A stretch of 64,000 bases of DNA from Streptomyces sp. Ru71 (GCF_002920535.1 NZ_PQSS01000010.1:1-64000), one strand, 5' to 3'. Numbered from the stretch's first letter, positions 1 through 9,240 are shown. A program made the numbers and translations. The notes: a model not told the origin generated them from the sequence alone.

Positions 1-318
1 GGCGGTTCCGACTCTATCAGATCCTTTCGGCGTCTGACCCCCAGTCAGCGGGGTTCGTCTTCCCGGCCGTTGGGCCGTTCCGACGAGTGAGACTTTAGCG
101 GATTCCCGGCTCCCGAGCTAATCGGGGGCCCTGCGTCCTTTCGAACGCGGATTCCTCATTTCGCAAATGCGCGCGCCAATGACACGAGGGCAGCATCGTG
201 AAACGACTGCCGTCGAGTAGTGGTGGTGCTTGCGGAATGGCTGCCCGCGGACCGACCGGGGTCGGCTCTCACGCCGGACAACTCGAAGAACCTTACGGAT
301 GCCACCGGGGTGTGTCAA
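1..318 (-). promoter_or_regulatory. rRNA operon promoter/leader region, reading leftward
   Basis: No coding sequence ends or starts here. Read on the minus strand, the stretch carries several promoter-like hexamers in tandem: TTGACA/TAAGGT (313-318 and 290-295, 17-bp spacer), TAAAGT at 92-97 and TAGAGT at 11-16. The last lies in the context GATCTGATAGAGTCGGAA, which I recognise from the leaders of Streptomyces rrn operons, known for multiple tandem promoters. The 16S gene itself would begin just outside the window, so the assignment rests on motif recognition. Confidence 0.78.
290..318 (-). promoter_or_regulatory. Strong housekeeping-type promoter (TTGACA-17-TAAGGT)
   Basis: A consensus -35 TTGACA (313-318) and a -10 TAAGGT (290-295) are separated by exactly 17 bp. 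It is the most upstream and best-matching of the tandem leftward promoters and lies about 50 bp past the proC stop codon. Confidence 0.7.
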
Positions 319-367
319 CTCATGGCGGGACCCCACCCCGGCGGGCGATCTGGGCCGATCGGCGGGG

Positions 368-1180
368 TCAGTCCTTCTTGCCGGAGGCGAGCTCGCGGCT
401 GCGGTCGCGGGCGGCTTCGAGCGCTGCGATCAGGGCGGCTCGGACGCCGTGGTTCTCCAGCTCCCGGATGGCGTTGATCGTGGTGCCGGCGGGAGAGGTG
501 ACGTTCTCGCGGAGCTTGACGGGGTGCTCACCGCTGTCGCGGAGCATGGTCGCGGCGCCGATCGCTGACTGGACGATCAGGTCGTGGGCCTTGTCCCGGG
601 GCAGGCCGAGCAGGATGCCGGCGTCGGTCATGGCTTCGACCAGGTAGAAGAAGTAGGCCGGGCCGGAGCCGGACAGGGCGGTGCAGGCGTCCTGCTGGGA
701 CTCGGGGACGCGGAGCGTCTTGCCGACGGCGCCGAAGATCTCCTCGGTGTGGGCCAGGTGGTCCGCCGTGGCGTGGCTGCCTGCGGAGATGACGGACATG
801 GCCTCGTCGACGAGGGCGGGGGTGTTCGTCATGACGCGGACGACCGGGGTGCCCGCGGCCAGGCGCTCCTCGATGAACGCGGTGGTGATGCCCGCGGCTC
901 CGCTGATGACGAGGCGGTCGGCGGGGACATGCGGGGCGAGCTCGTCGAGGAGGGCGCCCATGTCCTGCGGCTTGACCGTGAGGATCAGCGTGTCGGCGGT
1001 CTTGGCGGCCTCGGCGTTGCTGACCGGGGTGACGCCGTATCGGGTGCGGAGCTCGTCGGCGCGTTCCTGACGGCGGGCCGTGACGAGGACGTCGGCCGGG
1101 GTCCAGCCGCCGCGGATCATTCCGCTGAGCAGGGCTTCGCCGATCTTGCCGGTGCCGAGAACTGCGACTTTCTGCGTCAT
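368..1180 (-). CDS. proC: Pyrroline-5-carboxylate reductase
   Basis: ProC catalyses the last step of proline synthesis, the NAD(P)H-dependent reduction of pyrroline-5-carboxylate to L-proline in the cytoplasm. The 270-residue protein has the usual family length. It begins with a Rossmann nucleotide-binding segment (VAVLGTGKIGEALLSGM, residues 5-21) and carries the C-terminal signature around ALSGSGPAYFFYLVEAM and VTSPAGTT. The ATG at 1180 gives the glycine-rich loop its normal position. It is the last gene of a leftward run after the ABC exporter and is followed by the rRNA promoter region. Confidence 0.97.
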   Translation of the reverse strand: MTQKVAVLGTGKIGEALLSGMIRGGWTPADVLVTARRQERADELRTRYGVTPVSNAEAAKTADTLILTVKPQDMGALLDELAPHVPADRLVISGAAGITTAFIEERLAAGTPVVRVMTNTPALVDEAMSVISAGSHATADHLAHTEEIFGAVGKTLRVPESQQDACTALSGSGPAYFFYLVEAMTDAGILLGLPRDKAHDLIVQSAIGAATMLRDSGEHPVKLRENVTSPAGTTINAIRELENHGVRAALIAALEAARDRSRELASGKKD

Positions 1181-1289
1181 GGCTGGGGATGCCTCCGAGG
1201 GGTGCGTCGTCCTGGAGGCATCCTCGCACCCGGGGGCGGGCCCGGCCCGGGTTGTCCGGTGGGCGGGACGCCTGCGCGTGCGGCCGCCG

Positions 1290-2063
1290 TCATGCCGTAC
1301 GGCGTCGGAGGGTGGCTGCGCCGAGGGCGAGGACGAGGAGGGCGCAGCCGGCCACGATGAGCACGTCGCGGATGAACGTGGCGGTCATGTCGCTGTGGTG
1401 AAGGACCTCGTTCATCCCGTCGACGGCGTACGACATGGGGAGGACGTCGGAGATCGCTTCGAGGGCGGGGTGCATCTGGGACCTGGGGGTGAACAGGCCG
1501 CACAGGAGGAGCTGGGGGAAGATCACTGCCGGCATGAACTGGACCGCCTGGAATTCCGAGGCCGCGAAGGCCGAGACGAAGAGGCCGAGGGCTGTGCCGA
1601 GAAGGGCGTCGAGCAGCGCCACCAGGAGGAGCAGCCAGGGGCTGCCCATGACGTCCAGGCCGAGGGCCCATACGGCGAGGGCGGTGGCCAGCGCGGACTG
1701 GATGATCGCGACGGTGCCGAAGGCGAGGGCGTATCCGGCGATCAGGTCGCCCTTGCCGAGGGGCATGGCGAGGAGGCGTTCGAGGGTGCCCGAGGTGCGT
1801 TCGCGCAGCGTGGCTATGGACGTGACCAGGAACATCGTGATGAGCGGGAAGATGCCGAGCAGGGAGGCGCCGGTGCTGTCGAAGGTGCGCGGGCTGCCGT
1901 CGAAGACGTAGCGCAGCAGGAAGAGCATCAGGCAGGGGATGAGGAGCATCAGCGCGATGGTGCGCGGGTCGTGCGCGAGCTGGCGCAGGACCCGGGCGGC
2001 GGTGGCGGTGGTGCGGGCGGGGTTCAGGGCGCGGGCGGGGGCCGGGGCCGTGGTGGTGCTCAT
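1290..2063 (-). CDS. ABC-2 type transporter permease (drug-export type)
   Basis: A 257-residue integral membrane protein with about six hydrophobic segments, typical of the DrrB/ABC-2 permease family that pairs with a separate ATPase to export drugs or lipids. The central RERTSGTLERLLAMP motif is characteristic of the family. The ATG (2061-2063) overlaps the stop of the upstream ATPase gene as ATGA, so the two are translationally coupled. The substrate cannot be read from the sequence. Confidence 0.9.
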   Translation of the reverse strand: MSTTTAPAPARALNPARTTATAARVLRQLAHDPRTIALMLLIPCLMLFLLRYVFDGSPRTFDSTGASLLGIFPLITMFLVTSIATLRERTSGTLERLLAMPLGKGDLIAGYALAFGTVAIIQSALATALAVWALGLDVMGSPWLLLLVALLDALLGTALGLFVSAFAASEFQAVQFMPAVIFPQLLLCGLFTPRSQMHPALEAISDVLPMSYAVDGMNEVLHHSDMTATFIRDVLIVAGCALLVLALGAATLRRRTA

Positions 2064-2867
2064 CGGGTCGTCTCCTGTGCGCGGGCTGCGTTGGTCGCCT
2101 GGTCGACCAGGTGGAGGAAGGCGGTCTCGACGGTGTCGGCGCCGGTGCGGGCGCGCAGGGCGTCGGGGGTGTCCTCGGCCAGGATCTCGCCGTCGCGCAT
2201 GAGCAGCAGGCGGTGGCAGCGCTCGGCCTCGTCCATGACGTGGGAGGAGACGAGGAGGGTGGCGCCGCGCTCGGCGAGGGTGTGGAAGAGGTTCCACAGG
2301 TCGCGGCGCAGGACGGGGTCGAGGCCGACGGTGGGTTCGTCGAGGACGAGCAGTTCGGGGGTGCCGAGGAGCGCGACCGCGAGGGAGACGCGGCTGCGCT
2401 GGCCGCCGGAGAGGTTGCCGGCGAGGGCGTCGGCGTGGTGGGTGAGGTCGACGTCGGTGAGGACGCGGTCGACGTCGGCGCGGCGGTCGGGGGCGGGCTG
2501 CGCGGGGTCGAGGATCGCGGCGAAGTAGTCGAGGTTCTGGCGGACGGTCAGGTCGTCGTAGACGGACGGGGCCTGGGTGACGTAGCCGATGCGGGTGCGC
2601 AGGGCGGGGTGGCCGGCGGGGTGGCCGAGGACGTCGAGGGTGCCGGTGACCTTGGCCTGGGTGCCGACGATCGCGCGCATGAGGGTGGACTTGCCGCAGC
2701 CCGAGGGGCCGAGCAGGCCGGTGATGCGGCCGCGCGGGACGGTGAAGTCGAGTCCGCGCAGGACGGTGCGGGGGCCTCGGACGGCGGTGAGGCCGGTGGC
2801 GTGGATGGCCGGGGACAGGGGCGCTTCGGGGGCTCGCCGGGGGTGCGCCGGACACGTAATTCATCAT
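2060..2867 (-). CDS. ABC transporter ATP-binding protein (DrrA-like), apparent N-terminal frameshift
   Basis: The body encodes a complete ABC ATPase: Walker A GPSGCGKST, signature LSGGQRSRVSLA, Walker B LLVLDEPT and an H-loop (VSSHV). It powers the permease encoded immediately downstream. The ATPase frame is closed by a TGA at 2861-2863 and contains no ATG or GTG before Walker A. The only sensible start, ATG at 2865-2867 (or 2862-2864), is in another frame. Removing one G from the G5 run at 2828-2832 joins the frames and gives the natural N-terminus MMNYVSGAPPASPEAPLSP. I therefore read this as an intact gene with a one-base indel, either real or from sequencing; a CTG start at 2818 is a poorer alternative. 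Confidence 0.8.
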
Positions 2868-2903
2868 GTGGTGAATAATGCGTCCGGTGGTGGGGAACGT
2901 CAA
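2859..2903 (-). promoter_or_regulatory. Promoter and palindromic operator overlapping the ABC-ATPase start
   Basis: On the minus strand TTGACG (2898-2903) is followed about 18 bp later by an AT-rich ATTATT element, with the ATG only a few bases further on, which suggests a leaderless transcript. An imperfect palindrome, ATTCATCAtgTGGTGAAT (2859-2876, 7 of 8 positions matching), covers the start codon. Such a site would suit a TetR- or MarR-type repressor. No regulator gene lies next to the exporter. Confidence 0.55.
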
Positions 2904-2955
2904 GCGCCCGCGGGGCGCGGGGCCTCGCGGGCGCGGGTCGGGGGTGTCGGCCGGG

Positions 2956-3771
2956 TCAGGCGGTGCGGGCGACCAGCAGCTGGACGTCGTAGGTCTCCTC
3001 CACCACGCCGTCCGGGAAGGCGGTCAGCAGATGGGCGCGCTCGGCGGTGAGGAAGGCCTGGGCGCTCGCCTCGCCGTGGACGAGGAAGACGGAGTGGCTG
3101 CCGATGTTGGCGAGGTGCGTGTCGACGGGGACGCGGCGGCTCCAGCGCACCCGGCGGTGCGCGAAGTGGAGGCTGCCGGTGGGGTCGGCTGCGGCCGGGT
3201 CGAAGGCGCCCTTCTTCGCCTGGGCGTCGTCGATGTGGAAGTGGCGGGCGATCCGGACCGACTGGTCGGCGATCCAGGACACGTCGAGGGCGCTGGTGTT
3301 CCACCACAGCGCCAGTGCGCCGCCGGGCCGCAGCACGCGCCGGGCCTCCGGCACCGCGCGGAGCGGGTCGGTCCAGTGCCAGGACTGGGCGTAGGTGAGC
3401 AGGTCCAGGGAGGCATCGGCGAGCGGCAGGGCGTTGCCGTCGCCGCGTACGAGGGGGACCCCGGGCAGGCTGCGGTGCAGCTCGGCCGCCATCCCGGCGC
3501 CCGGCTCCACGGCGAGGACGTCGGCGCCGCGGCGGGCCAGCAGGGCGGTCGCGATACCGGTGCCCGCTCCCACGTCGGCGACGCGGGCGCGGGCCAGGGG
3601 GCGTCCGGCCAGCTCCTCGACGGCGTCGAACAGGGCCTCGGGGTAGGACGGGCGGTGAGCGGCGTACTGGGCCGCGGCGGCGTTGAAGGAGTGGGCGCGG
3701 GCGGCGTGGAGGCGGGCGGGGTCGCGTGGTTCGGGTGCGTGGGCGCGAGTGGATTCCGACGTGGCTGCCAT
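2956..3771 (-). CDS. Class I SAM-dependent methyltransferase
   Basis: A 271-residue soluble protein of the Methyltransf_11 type. The SAM-binding loop ADVGAGTGIATALLA lies near residue 65, followed by an acidic residue in VLAVEPG and the motif RVLRPGGALALWW near residue 145. The methyl acceptor is unknown; such proteins are often annotated only by fold. It is transcribed leftward and ends 88 bp upstream of the ABC exporter, but the exporter appears to have its own promoter in that gap. The ATG at 3771 fits the fold. Confidence 0.88.
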   Translation of the reverse strand: MAATSESTRAHAPEPRDPARLHAARAHSFNAAAAQYAAHRPSYPEALFDAVEELAGRPLARARVADVGAGTGIATALLARRGADVLAVEPGAGMAAELHRSLPGVPLVRGDGNALPLADASLDLLTYAQSWHWTDPLRAVPEARRVLRPGGALALWWNTSALDVSWIADQSVRIARHFHIDDAQAKKGAFDPAAADPTGSLHFAHRRVRWSRRVPVDTHLANIGSHSVFLVHGEASAQAFLTAERAHLLTAFPDGVVEETYDVQLLVARTA

Positions 3772-3953
3772 GGGGCCATGGTGGGCGCGTGGGGGTGTCG
3801 GGGGCAGCCGGTTTTCGGGTCGCGCGGGGGCCGGGTTCGGGGCCTGCAGGGGCTCGGGTTCGGTCCGTGCAGCGGCTGGTTTGCGTGCGTGCCGCGGCCG
3901 GCTTCGGTACGTGCAGCGGCCGGTTTTGATGCGTTCCGGGTGCGTACTGCGTA

Positions 3954-4463
3954 CTAGGAGCGGCGGCGCTTCTTGGACGGGCCGGCCGTGCTCTTGCCCG
4001 GGTTGCCCGAGCGCTTGGCGGTGCGGCGCCGGTGCCGGTCGAGGGCCTCTTGGTACTCGGCGCGGTGGAGCTTCTCGCCCGGTGCCTCGGTCAAGGAGCG
4101 GAAGAAGTAGGCGAGCAGGGAGCCGATGAAGCCGATGGCGAGCAGACCGCGCAGGTTGGCCTGCCGCTCGGCGTCGGGACGCTTGCCGAAGGAGTCCCAG
4201 GTGTGCCGGAAGGCGAGTGCGCTGCAGATCGCGAACATCGCGACGACCAGCACGGTCAGGAAACTGCCGGTGGCCGCGAGGGCCAGTCCCTCGTAGGCGA
4301 GGCGGAGCACCAGGCAGGCGGCGGCCGCCGCGGCGAGGGAGCCGACGGCCACGCCGATGCGGCGGGCGGTGTAGCCGTGCGCGTGGTCGACCCAGGTGGT
4401 GCCGAAGAAACGCAGGGGCTCCGGCCGGGGGCCGGTGGTCTGGGTGCCGTTCTCGTCGCTCAC
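3954..4463 (-). CDS. Small integral membrane protein of unknown function
   Basis: A 169-residue protein starting at GTG (4461-4463). It has hydrophobic segments at about residues 38-58 (GVAVGSLAAAAAACLVLRL), 62-85 and 110-125. The C-terminal tail is very basic and ends in KKRRRS. The tail could contact nucleic acid or anionic lipid, but this is only composition. I do not recognise a domain. The neighbouring SH3 gene is on the same strand 80 bp upstream. Confidence 0.75.
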   Translation of the reverse strand: MSDENGTQTTGPRPEPLRFFGTTWVDHAHGYTARRIGVAVGSLAAAAAACLVLRLAYEGLALAATGSFLTVLVVAMFAICSALAFRHTWDSFGKRPDAERQANLRGLLAIGFIGSLLAYFFRSLTEAPGEKLHRAEYQEALDRHRRRTAKRSGNPGKSTAGPSKKRRRS

Positions 4464-4543
4464 GCCCTCGATTATGGCGCTGCCGGCCCGGCGGGCCCGG
4501 GCCGCGGCTGCGCGTGCTCGCCGCGGCTCGGGATCGTCCCTGC

Positions 4544-4849
4544 TCAGGAGCAGCGTGGCGCGATGTAGCCGTCGCTGCCGGTGTTCACATAGGCGTCGGA
4601 GACGAACTCGCCGTTGGCGATGTTGTCCCAGATGTTGGTGGTGCCGTAGTAGCCGGACACCCAGGTGCCCGGCGACTGGCAGTAGACCGGCACCTTGATG
4701 CCCTCGGGCAGGATCTTGACGATCGGGTAGCCGGTGCCGGGGCCGCTGCGGACGTTCAGCCGGACGCCCGGCGCCACCGAGTAGTAGCGCAGAGCCGTCG
4801 TGGCCTGGCTGCGCACGTCCGCGTTTTCGTCGACACGGTCGACGGACAT
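4544..4849 (-). CDS. Small SH3b-domain protein
   Basis: A 101-residue protein whose middle section (YYSVAPGVRLNVRSGPGTGY, then PIVKILPEGIKVPVYCQ) is a bacterial SH3 domain, a fold usually associated with peptidoglycan or peptide binding. No signal peptide is visible from the ATG at 4849. Two cysteines (in VYCQ and the terminal PRCS) could form a disulphide if the protein is exported. Many streptomycetes encode short proteins of this kind; the ligand is unknown. Confidence 0.82.
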   Translation of the reverse strand: MSVDRVDENADVRSQATTALRYYSVAPGVRLNVRSGPGTGYPIVKILPEGIKVPVYCQSPGTWVSGYYGTTNIWDNIANGEFVSDAYVNTGSDGYIAPRCS

Positions 4850-5032
4850 GATGACCTCCCCCGTTGCACCCCATGACGTCCATGGGGTCCCGTTGATTCA
4901 CTCGCGTCGCGCGGCGGAACGCCTGTACGCGACTCGCGCACGCGAACGCTAGCAAGCCGCCTCGGTCCTGTTCGAGTCATCGACTAGGCTCCGTGCGTCG
5001 CGCGCGCGGACGAACAGCACGGGGGTGGTTCC

Positions 5033-7303
5033 ATGGCGCCACGGAGGAACACCGGAGCGGGCGCGGAAGCGGAACTTCCGGAATACGCCGGTCACTATCT
5101 GCTGGAGTCCCGGCTGGGCTCGGGCGGTATGGGCGTCGTCCACCTGGCCCGCAGCCCCTCGGGCATGCGGCTCGCGGTGAAGGTCGTGCACGCCGAGTTC
5201 GCGCGGGACCCCGAGTTCCGGGGCCGGTTCCGGCAGGAGATCGTGGCCGCGCGCCGGGTGAGCGGCGCCTTCACCGCGCCCGTGGTGGACGCCGATGCGG
5301 AAGCCGAACGGCCGTGGATGGCCACGCTGTTCATCCCCGGACCGACGCTGTCCGAGCATGTGAAGCAGAACGGTCCCATGGGGGCGGCGGAGTTGCGCCG
5401 GCTGATGGCGGGGCTCGCGGAGGCGCTGCGCGACATCCACCGGGTCGGGGTGGTGCACCGGGACCTGAAGCCGAGCAATGTGCTGCTCGCCGAGGACGGT
5501 CCGAAGGTCATCGACTTCGGTATCTCCCGGCCCAAGGACAGCGAACTGCGCACTGAGACGGGGAAGTTGATCGGTACGCCGCCGTTCATGGCCCCGGAGC
5601 AGTTCCGGCGGCCCCGGCAGGTGGGGCCCGCCGCCGACATCTTCGCGCTGGGTTCGGTGATGGTGCACGCGGCGACCGGGCGGGGGCCGTTCGACTCCGA
5701 CAGTCCGTACGTCGTCGCCTACTCGGTCGTGCACGACGAGCCGGATCTGACGGGCGTGCCCGGGAACCTGGCGCCGCTGGTGAGACGTTGTCTGGCCAAG
5801 GAACCGGAAGAGCGGCCGACACCGGACGAGCTGATGCGCGAGCTGCGCTCGGTGGCGGCCTCCTACGACACGCAGGCGTTCATACCGGCACAGCGGGCGG
5901 CGGACGGCCCATCGCCGTCCGTGCCGGGCGAGAGCGGGGACGACGAGAGCAGCAGGGACAGCGGGAACAGCGGCGCGACGGGGGGTGGTCGAGGGGCTGA
6001 GCGGAAGGAGAGCGCTTCGGCGCGCGGCGGCGCCGGTGCGAGCGGTGGCTGGGCCGGTGCGGGCGGCGGCGGGGCCGGTGCGGGCGGCGGCGGGGCCGGT
6101 GCGGGCGGCGGCGGGGCTCAGCGGGCGGCGGTGCGCAGGCGTCGGCTCGGGCGGGTGCTGCTGGCCGCCGGGGCGGTGGCGCTGCTCGCGGGCGGTGCGC
6201 TGGCCGTCGTACCGCTGATCGACGGCGGTCCGGCGCGGAGTGCGGCGCCGCGGTCCGCGCCGGCCGGCTTCGCCGGGTGGGAGGCCGAGGCGGCGGTGGC
6301 GGGCGGCGGTGCCGCCGAGTGCGCCCAGGGCGGCGGCAGGCTGCTGTGCGCCCGGCCCGGGATGGTCTTCGCGCTCGATCCCGGTGACGGGCGGCTGTTG
6401 TGGCGGCACCCGGCGGCGCGGGGGCGTGCCGGTGGTCCGCCGGTCGTCGCGGGCGGGCTCGTGTACGCGCCCGCGGACCAGGGGCGGCGCCTTGAGGCGC
6501 TCGACCCCGCCTCGGGTGAGGTGCGCCGGAGCCAGGACGTGCCCGCGTACTCCGGGTTCTCGGCCGTCGGCGGCATGCTGCTGCTCACCGGCGCGCACGG
6601 CACGGTGACCGGCGTGGACGCGGCGACGGGCGCCACGGTGTGGAGCCACCGGATCCCCGGACAGGCCATGCCGTCGTTCGAGGCGTTCGCGGGCAGCCCG
6701 CTGGCGTTCTCGGCGAGCGTGTCGGGCGACGGGAAGCACACCCGCGTCACCGCCGTGAACCCGCGCACCGGTGACGTGCGCTGGGACACCCGGCTCGACG
6801 GGATGCTGGAGCCGGTCGGCGCCGAGGACGGGTCGGTCTATCTGCTCGCCCTCGACCGGGCGTACGGCGAGGCCACGGGCGTGGTCCGCCACTCCCCCGC
6901 GACGGGCGTCACGCGCCGGGTCGCGCTGCCCGTCTCCCGGCAGGGGGTGCAGGCCACCGTGCGGGGGGACGTCGTCTACCTCATGGCGGTCGGGGGTTCC
7001 CTGGACGCCGTCGACATGGGCGCGCGCAGACGGCTGTGGTCGTTGGAGACGTCCGTGAGCCGGGCCTCGGCGCCTTCCGCCGACGGCGACCATGTGTATG
7101 TGACGGCGGCCGACGGGCGGCTGCTCGGCGTCGACGCCCGCTCGGGCGACCTCGTCGGCCAGACCCGCGCCCGGCTGGGCAGCGGCGCGGACCGGGTCCC
7201 CGCGGCCCTGCCCGTCCCGGTGGTCAGTGGCGGCCGCGTGTACGCCTCCGCGCCCGACGGGACGGTGTTCGCGGTGCCCGCGGGGGCGCCGGGCGACTGG
7301 TAG
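5033..7303 (+). CDS. Transmembrane Ser/Thr protein kinase with PQQ-like beta-propeller
   Basis: A 756-residue kinase. Residues 20-280 form a Hanks-type catalytic domain with glycine loop GSGGMGVVHLA, VAIK-equivalent LAVKVV, catalytic HRDLKPSN, DFGIS and APEQ. A low-complexity Gly/Ala linker follows, then a single membrane helix (LLAAGAVALLAGGALAVV, about residues 380-400) and a C-terminal half rich in PQQ-like blades (DPGDGRLLWRHPA, DAATGATVWSHR, NPRTGDVRWDTR). The topology implies a cytoplasmic kinase with an outside sensor propeller. AfsK also pairs a kinase with a PQQ-like region. The ligand and target proteins are unknown. The TAG at 7301-7303 precedes a strong terminator. Confidence 0.92.
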   Translation: MAPRRNTGAGAEAELPEYAGHYLLESRLGSGGMGVVHLARSPSGMRLAVKVVHAEFARDPEFRGRFRQEIVAARRVSGAFTAPVVDADAEAERPWMATLFIPGPTLSEHVKQNGPMGAAELRRLMAGLAEALRDIHRVGVVHRDLKPSNVLLAEDGPKVIDFGISRPKDSELRTETGKLIGTPPFMAPEQFRRPRQVGPAADIFALGSVMVHAATGRGPFDSDSPYVVAYSVVHDEPDLTGVPGNLAPLVRRCLAKEPEERPTPDELMRELRSVAASYDTQAFIPAQRAADGPSPSVPGESGDDESSRDSGNSGATGGGRGAERKESASARGGAGASGGWAGAGGGGAGAGGGGAGAGGGGAQRAAVRRRRLGRVLLAAGAVALLAGGALAVVPLIDGGPARSAAPRSAPAGFAGWEAEAAVAGGGAAECAQGGGRLLCARPGMVFALDPGDGRLLWRHPAARGRAGGPPVVAGGLVYAPADQGRRLEALDPASGEVRRSQDVPAYSGFSAVGGMLLLTGAHGTVTGVDAATGATVWSHRIPGQAMPSFEAFAGSPLAFSASVSGDGKHTRVTAVNPRTGDVRWDTRLDGMLEPVGAEDGSVYLLALDRAYGEATGVVRHSPATGVTRRVALPVSRQGVQATVRGDVVYLMAVGGSLDAVDMGARRRLWSLETSVSRASAPSADGDHVYVTAADGRLLGVDARSGDLVGQTRARLGSGADRVPAALPVPVVSGGRVYASAPDGTVFAVPAGAPGDW
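6053..6115 (+). repeat. 3 x 21-bp in-frame minisatellite in the kinase linker
   Basis: Three identical 21-bp units (6053, 6074, 6095) encode repeated AGAGGGG in the linker between the kinase domain and the membrane helix. Copy-number change would lengthen the linker by seven residues without shifting the frame. Confidence 0.85.
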
Positions 7304-7316
7304 CCAGGATCCGCAT

Positions 7317-7356
7317 ACGACGAAGGGCCGCCCCCGAGGGAGCGGCCCTTCGTCGT
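7317..7356. terminator. Bidirectional intrinsic terminator
   Basis: A perfect 15-bp stem (7317-7331 with 7342-7356) encloses a 10-base loop between the convergent kinase and ilvD genes. As is common in Streptomyces, no long U-tract follows. Confidence 0.85.
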
Positions 7357-7386
7357 CGTACGGCTGTGCCGTCCGGCCGGGCGCGG

Positions 7387-9240
7387 TCAGCCCAGCTTGG
7401 ACACGTCGCGGACCGCGCCCTTGTCGGCGCTGGTGGCCATGGCGGCGTAGGCGCGCAGGGCGGCCGAGACCTTGCGGTCGCGGTTCTTCGGGCGGTAGGC
7501 GCCGTTCAGGGCCTGCTCGCGGCGGGCCAGCTCGGCGTCGTCGACCAGGAGCTCGATGGAGCGGTTCGGGATGTCGATGCGGATGCGGTCGCCGTCCTCG
7601 ACGAGGGCGATGGTGCCGCCCGAGGCCGCCTCCGGGGAGGCGTGGCCGATGGACAGGCCCGAGGTGCCGCCGGAGAAGCGGCCGTCGGTGACCAGCGCGC
7701 ACGCCTTGCCCAGGCCCCGGCCCTTCAGGTACGAGGTCGGGTAGAGCATCTCCTGCATGCCGGGGCCGCCCTTGGGGCCCTCGTAGCGGATGACGACGAC
7801 GTCGCCCTCCTTGACCTGCTGGGTGAGGATCTTCTGGACGGCCTCCTCCTGCGACTCGCAGACGACCGCGGGCCCCTCGAAGGTCCAGATCGACTCGTCG
7901 ACGCCGGCCGTCTTCACGACGCAGCCGTCGACGGCGAGGTTGCCCTTGAGGACCGCCAGGCCGCCGTCCTTGGAGTAGGCGTGCTCGGCGGAGCGGATGC
8001 AGCCGCCCTCGGCGTCGGTGTCCAGCGCCTCCCAGCGCTCGGACTGGGAGAAGGCCTCGGCGGAGCGGACGCAGCCGGGGGCCGCGTGCCACAGCTCGAC
8101 CGCCTCGGGCGACGGGGAGCCGCCGCGCACGTCCCAGGTCTTGAGCCAGTCGGCCAGGGACGGGCTGTGCACGGAGTGGACGTCCTCATTCAGCAGGCCC
8201 GCGCGGTGCAGCTCGCCGAGGAGGGCGGGGATGCCGCCGGCGCGGTGCACGTCCTCCATGTAGTACGTGCGGTCCTTGGCGACGTTCGGCGCGACCTTCG
8301 CCAGGCACGGCACCCGGCGGGAGACGGCGTCGATCTGCTCCAGACCGAAGGGCACACCGGCCTCCTGGGCGGCGGCCAGCAGGTGCAGGATCGTGTTGGT
8401 GGAGCCGCCCATCGCGATGTCGAGCGCCATGGCGTTCTCGAACGCCTGGAAGGTGGCGATGTTGCGCGGCAGGACGGAGTCGTCGTCCTGCTCGTAGTAG
8501 CGGTGGACCAGGTCCATCACGGTGCGCGCGGCGTCGACGTACAGCTTCTTGCGCGCGGTGTGGGTGGCGAGGACCGAGCCGTTGCCGGGGAGGGACAGGC
8601 CGATGGCCTCGGTCAGGCAGTTCATCGAGTTGGCGGTGAACATGCCGGAACAGCTGCCGCAGGTCGGACAGGCGTTCTCCTCGATACGGAGCATGTCCTC
8701 GTCGGAGATCTTGTCGTTCACGGCGTCGGCCATCGCGTCGACCAGGTCGAGCGTGCGGACCGTGCCGTCGACGAGGGTGGCGCGGCCGGACTCCATCGGA
8801 CCGCCGGAGACGAAGACCGTCGGGATGTTCAGGCGCAGGGCCGCGTTGAGCATGCCCGGGGTGATCTTGTCGCAGTTGGAGATGCAGACCAGGGCGTCGG
8901 CGCAGTGCGCCTCGACCATGTACTCCACGCTGTCCGCGATCAGGTCGCGGGAGGGCAGGGAGTAGAGCATGCCGCCGTGGCCCATCGCGATGCCGTCGTC
9001 GACGGCGATCGTGTTGAACTCGCGCGGGATGCCGCCCGCCTCCTTGATCGCCTCGCTGACGATCCGGCCGACCGGGGCCAGGTGGGTGTGGCCGGGGACG
9101 AACTCGGTGAAGCTGTTGGCGACCGCGATGACGGGCTTCCGGCCGATGTCCGCACCGGGTACACCGGAGGCGCGCATAAGGGCGCGGGCGCCCGCCATGT
9201 TGCGGCCGTGGGTGACTGTGCGGGACCTCAGCTCGGGCAT
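7387..9240 (-). CDS. ilvD: Dihydroxy-acid dehydratase
   Basis: IlvD dehydrates 2,3-dihydroxy-isovalerate and 2,3-dihydroxy-3-methylvalerate in the branched-chain amino acid and pantothenate precursor pathway. The 617-residue protein has the expected length. It carries iron-sulfur ligands in SNCDKITPG and [18 protein letters not shown], and the family motifs HTHLAPVG and [12 protein letters not shown]. The ATG at 9240 gives the normal start [12 protein letters not shown]. It is monocistronic, with the kinase-side terminator behind it. Confidence 0.98.
   Translation of the reverse strand: MPELRSRTVTHGRNMAGARALMRASGVPGADIGRKPVIAVANSFTEFVPGHTHLAPVGRIVSEAIKEAGGIPREFNTIAVDDGIAMGHGGMLYSLPSRDLIADSVEYMVEAHCADALVCISNCDKITPGMLNAALRLNIPTVFVSGGPMESGRATLVDGTVRTLDLVDAMADAVNDKISDEDMLRIEENACPTCGSCSGMFTANSMNCLTEAIGLSLPGNGSVLATHTARKKLYVDAARTVMDLVHRYYEQDDDSVLPRNIATFQAFENAMALDIAMGGSTNTILHLLAAAQEAGVPFGLEQIDAVSRRVPCLAKVAPNVAKDRTYYMEDVHRAGGIPALLGELHRAGLLNEDVHSVHSPSLADWLKTWDVRGGSPSPEAVELWHAAPGCVRSAEAFSQSERWEALDTDAEGGCIRSAEHAYSKDGGLAVLKGNLAVDGCVVKTAGVDESIWTFEGPAVVCESQEEAVQKILTQQVKEGDVVVIRYEGPKGGPGMQEMLYPTSYLKGRGLGKACALVTDGRFSGGTSGLSIGHASPEAASGGTIALVEDGDRIRIDIPNRSIELLVDDAELARREQALNGAYRPKNRDRKVSAALRAYAAMATSADKGAVRDVSKLG

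Noticed and set aside
2060..2818. CTG at 2818 as ABC-ATPase start
   Set aside because: CTG starts are rare and no ribosome site precedes it; the indel explanation restores an ATG start.
3858..3926. Two similar 25-bp blocks (3858-3882, 3902-3926)
   Set aside because: Only two imperfect copies in a short gap; probably a minor duplication with no further sign of function.
4949..8092. A 1047-codon open frame on the minus strand
   Set aside because: It runs antisense to the kinase gene and overlaps ilvD in another frame; Arg/Pro/His-rich composition is the normal shadow of GC-rich codons.
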